From: Nosema muscidifuracis
Lineage: Eukaryota; Microsporidia; Nosematidae
Length of the DNA: 64,000 nucleotides
Reading direction: 5' to 3'
NCBI GenBank assembly: GCA_028335825.1
Contig: JAIOKI010000028.1
Coordinates: 124,001 to 188,000 of the forward strand
The position numbers and the translations under genes are program-made. Shown here piece by piece: positions 61,581-64,000 of the stretch. The notes beneath the pieces were generated by a model that was given only the letters and a program-made list of their open reading frames with translations, did not search any database and was not told the DNA's origin. Every line of letters starts with the position of its first letter. Position 1 is the stretch's first letter.

Positions 61581-62605
61581 CGATGCATTAGAACCAAAAC
61601 AATTACCAGTATCAACTCTTAGGAGTTTATCAGTATACAAGCTGAAAAATAAACTATCATTTATTTCAAGCCAATAGATTTTGGTCTTAGAAAACAGCAT
61701 CTTTTAGAACTTACTTGACTTCGGTGTCACCCTGTATCAAATATCAAACTACATTAAAAAATTAGTCTAAGGTTAGATTGAATGAAGAGAGACACTAATA
61801 TATAATAACTGTTGTATCCAGAGATAATTGAAAAGATGAATGATTATTCACTCAGTGATATATGTTGATCCTGTCAGAATTGAGACTAATGTTTCAGATC
61901 AGAGGTATGAAACAATGATATTGGTGCATTGCTAATAAAAACCTATAAGCGAGAAAGTTATAGAAATAAACTTTTTAAACACCAACTTATTTTAATTTAT
62001 TTTTCGGTTGTATGCCTAATACCTGGGATTCAAGAAAATATAGAAACAAAACTAAATAAAAATAAGGATTGTAGATTCGTGTCTTTAAAAATTAGAAAAC
62101 ATAAAAATAAATTAAAGAAAAATATTAAAGCAAAAAAATTATTCTGGCCGAGATATACTAATAGTCGGGGTAGTTATTATACCTTCTGACAGAGATAAGT
62201 CAATAAATTTATTTTAAAATTTTGTATTTCTATTTCTTTGGATTACTTTCAAAAAAAAATAAATTGAGAGAAAAATTTCGTTGGGTAGATATTTCTAATA
62301 ATCACGTAAATAATTTTGAGAGACAAGCGAGATATAAATTTAATAAAGAGTCATTATTATATTATTTAGATATTATGATTCAAATAACCTGGGGTGCAAA
62401 AAAGCACATAAATTAAGTAGTTCTCTATGATTGACATTTCAGAAATAAACAGGTGGTTTTGTTATGTTATTATTAATGTTTTTTAAATATAGGCTATTAT
62501 AGTAATTGTTCTTGTTTACTCTAGTGCTGGATGGTTGTCCTTTATTCATTATCTTCTTTTCTAATAAAATTTATTTATTTATTTCAAAAACTTCATTAAA
62601 AAATC
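61581..62605. other. Unassigned AT-rich sequence
   Basis: Two plus frames (61929-62189, 86 codons; 62222-62416, 64 codons) are Lys/Asn/Ile-rich and match nothing recognisable. 61.6-61.9 kb is slightly less AT-rich and may still belong to the R4-like element's flank. Confidence 0.4.
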
Positions 62606-64000
62606 AAAATAAGAATCTCATTTGTTAATTAATACAATATATATAAATAAAGATTATAGGGGGTAATATTTCCTTTTAATCTGTACAAAGCAGTATAACT
62701 AATCAAACTTCAAAAATTTTATTAGTGAATTTGTATGAAAAGGTATCAAAGACAATATTACAACTTGTATAGAAACATAAAAATTAAAATTCAGCAGAAA
62801 ATAAATGAGTATATACAGGAAGAGGTTATGATTGACAAAATATGTTAAAAAGCTAAAGTTATTTTCTTTTATGTAGGAAAAGCATATAGCAAAAAACATT
62901 TCAATAAATTTATAGAGTTGAATAAAAAATAAGGTTCATTGAAAATAAAGAGAGTCAGTGAATGATAGAAAAAAATTGACAAAAAATTAATTATTTTTTC
63001 TTGTATTCATAAACAAACGAAAATCCCAAAATATAGTTGAACATTTTAGACATTATTTTATACAATCAAAGAATCTGATAAGTTTAGAAATTAATGATGC
63101 CGATAAAGATCTCACAATATAAGCATATAACAATAAGATTAAAGATACGTAGAATACAGGTGAACTATAATGTAAAATTATTGTAAAATGATGGTTTCTA
63201 GTAGATATAAAATAGCTTTACATACACGATGATCTTTCTGAGTTTTTAAAATGCCATTAAAAATGAATAAATAAGTTAAATTTTAGAGAATAATGAATAA
63301 CTTATTATTAAGTAAATTCTTCTATAAAATAGTAGTTGTATATCTAGATAACACAGTCATTTTAGTGTGAGAGTAAAGAATGATGAAAAGAACGTGACTT
63401 TAGTTTTAGAAGCATAAATAAGCAGAAGTAAAAAGAATAATTTTTTGAGTCACATATTACAGATAATATCATTAATTAAGAACTACGGTTGATATTGAGA
63501 CTATTAAATTATTGTGCATTGTATATAAAAGAATTATATGACATACTAAAATTTAAAGAACAAGTATCTAAATGAAGAATTGCTATGATAACAAGATATC
63601 TTGAAGATAATTGCATATTATAATGAAATAAATACATTTTGTATCGTTTAGAATTTCGGATATCAATACAGCCTTTATTTTGATGACAAATGTCTTTAAA
63701 CGTGATGTGAGTCAATATTATCACAAGAATATAACGAAAAAATACGGTGTAAGTTTTTTCATATAATTTAAAGTCAAACAAAAAGAAATTGCTATGTGTC
63801 TGAAAAGAAGCTTTATTTAAGTTATTAATCAATACAGTAAACACCTAATAATAACGATTAAAACCTTTTCTAAAAAAAATATATAAGAATAAATTTGATT
63901 AATGATAATATAATATTATTTAAACAGTATTAATCTAGATCTCTCTGATGTTTATTTAGTTAAAGAAGTATATTCAAGTTAATATCAATCAAAACAGTAG
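62606..64000 (+). mobile_element. Ty3/gypsy fossil, second copy of the 10.1 kb segment
   Basis: Colinear direct repeat of 10126-11531, covering RT and RNase H remnants, at roughly 90% identity by eye. It runs off the right edge of the window. Both copies share many of the same defects in appearance, so they probably descend from an already broken copy or from segmental duplication. Old element, younger duplication. Confidence 0.8.

Noticed and set aside
63509-63844. 111-codon minus frame
   Set aside because: Antisense to the RNase H region of the gypsy fossil copy.
1-64000. CRISPR array, integron, prophage or bacterial operon
   Set aside because: No regularly spaced repeats and no bacterial gene organisation; the rRNA is eukaryotic (microsporidian).
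1-64000. Other tRNA genes
   Set aside because: Scanned by eye for B-box-like GGTTCGANNCC with an upstream A box on both strands; none convincing. A tool such as tRNAscan-SE could miss less.

Overview
The window looks like a very AT-rich, transposon-dominated piece of a microsporidian genome. The strongest evidence is one rRNA unit: an SSU gene of only about 1.24 kb opening with the usual microsporidian 5' end (CACCAGGTTGATTCTGCC), a short AT-rich spacer, and an LSU gene of about 2.45 kb whose 5' end carries the 5.8S-like sequence with no second spacer. The SSU-ITS-LSU order argues against Nosema sensu stricto, where it is reversed. I cannot name a genus from the sequence; a large-genome, TE-rich lineage is the best fit.

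Layout. 1-12.6 kb: decayed Ty3/gypsy LTR-element fossils in both orientations, with an inverted repeat joining the two ends, and a Merlin (ISXO2-like) DNA transposon relic near 9.3 kb. 12.6-17.1 kb: rDNA 5' flank and the rRNA unit, which looks intact. 17.1-21.8 kb: a cluster of APE-type LINE pieces abutting the LSU 3' end, including the only long open protein frame here, a LINE ORF1 of about 635 aa, with a gutted ORF2 behind it. 22-40 kb: more LTR fossils in alternating orientation. 41-44 kb (minus) and 58.4-61.6 kb (plus): two relics of an R4/Dong-like LINE with a C-terminal restriction-like endonuclease. 44.4-46.8 kb: two more ISXO2-like relics. 47.9-51.4 kb (plus) and 53.9-57 kb (minus): further APE-type LINE copies. 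62.6-64 kb: a second copy of the LTR-element segment at 10.1-11.5 kb.

No convincing host protein gene was found. Most of the sequence is old, heavily mutated mobile DNA; the rDNA and the 17.4-20.3 kb LINE stand out as less AT-rich and far better preserved.

The most interesting signal is a roughly 165-nt element in the LINE 3' ends at 17.30, 20.36 and 50.51 kb, with a partial fourth near 51.2 kb. Between the first two copies, helix after helix changes on both strands so that pairing is kept, which points to a conserved structured RNA with a four-way junction. A natural guess is the 3' signal by which the LINE reverse transcriptase recognises its own RNA. One copy lies directly in front of the intact ORF1, suggesting a head-to-tail junction of two LINE copies.
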